Positions 5,046 through 5,192 of a stretch of DNA of 5,192 nt are shown one piece after another (the first letter of the stretch is position 1; each line of letters begins with the position of its first letter). The stretch spans positions 1 through 5,192 of the forward strand of contig VGSX01000257.1 of NCBI GenBank assembly GCA_016874895.1, read 5' to 3'. The position numbers and the translations under genes were made by a program. This DNA comes from Deltaproteobacteria bacterium. Its GTDB lineage: Bacteria > Desulfobacterota > Desulfobaccia > Desulfobaccales > Desulfobaccaceae. Under the pieces are notes generated by a model. It ran no database searches. It was not told where the DNA came from and saw only the letters and a list, made by a program, of their open reading frames with translations.

Positions 5046-5192
5046 AACGATGGCCAAGCGTATTCCTTAGCGGCTCCCCTGAGCCGGTATGAGGCCCCGG
5101 TCCTGATTTTCGGCTGCGGCAACACCCTGATGGGCGACGACGGGTTCGGTCCGGCGGTTATTGAGTGCCTGCAAACGGGATATCAGCTCCCC
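5043..5192 (+). CDS. Hydrogenase maturation protease (FrhD/HycI/HyaD-like), 5' part
   Basis: Fifty codons run to the window edge without a stop. The translation contains VLIFGCGNTLMGDDGFGPAV (residues 20-39), the signature of nickel-iron hydrogenase maturation endopeptidases, which clip the C-terminus of the hydrogenase large subunit after nickel insertion. D33 aligns with E16 of E. coli HybD, a nickel-sensing ligand. The GCGN form resembles the FrhD/HycI-like subgroup. The start is uncertain: ATG 5043 and an in-frame ATG at 5028 are both without a clear ribosome site, and the usual motif-to-start distance favours 5043. Regulatory sequences sit immediately upstream. The C-terminal two thirds, with the second and third metal ligands, lie outside the window. 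Hydrogenase genes probably follow to the right, but this is not seen. Confidence 0.85.
   Translation, partial: MNDGQAYSLAAPLSRYEAPVLIFGCGNTLMGDDGFGPAVIECLQTGYQLP

Noticed and set aside
4922..5125. 67-codon minus-strand ORF upstream of vapB
   Set aside because: It covers a strong plus-strand promoter and the start of the hydrogenase maturation gene, and has no motif.

Overview
The window reads as a GC-rich bacterial chromosome fragment, probably from an anaerobe and possibly a Desulfobacterota (deltaproteobacterial) relative. That guess rests on three things: the FrhD/HycI-like hydrogenase maturation protease at the right edge, the high-GC codon use of nadA and the DUF72 gene, and the abundance of short palindromic repeats beginning GTAGGG. 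None of these is diagnostic, and no ribosomal or other phylogenetic marker is present.

Layout, left to right. (1) Bases 1-132 are the leader of nadA and carry two adjacent hairpins. (2) nadA (quinolinate synthase, plus strand) faces a minus-strand Nudix hydrolase of the YfcD/IPP-isomerase-like type. A GC-rich hairpin element lies between them and supplies the Nudix stop codon. (3) Bases 1807-2421 hold what looks like a decayed two-component signalling locus: the back half of a receiver domain with an in-frame stop, then, in the same frame, a short ORF containing a complete-looking HisKA phosphoacceptor hairpin but no ATPase domain. (4) Bases 2422-3250 hold no convincing gene. They contain about three copies of a unit built from two hairpins, two patches of a GTTCAAA heptad repeat, and a likely extended -10 promoter. 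(5) A DUF72 (YecE-like) gene is read from that promoter. (6) A minus-strand VapBC toxin-antitoxin pair (AbrB-fold antitoxin, PIN-domain toxin) is coupled through a TTGA overlap and converges on the DUF72 gene. (7) A compact AT-rich intergenic region separates vapB from a divergent, right-truncated hydrogenase maturation protease gene. It carries a near-consensus sigma70 promoter, a 12-bp perfect palindrome overlapping its -35, and four GCACA repeats in a 9/27/9 arrangement.

The genes do not form one pathway. This looks like a mosaic of housekeeping genes (NAD biosynthesis, nucleotide-type hydrolase, hydrogenase maturation) separated by accessory material (toxin-antitoxin pair, decayed signalling gene, palindromic repeats). 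The two parts most worth following are the double-hairpin repeat block, where paired arms change together between copies, and the operator-like architecture ahead of the hydrogenase maturation gene.
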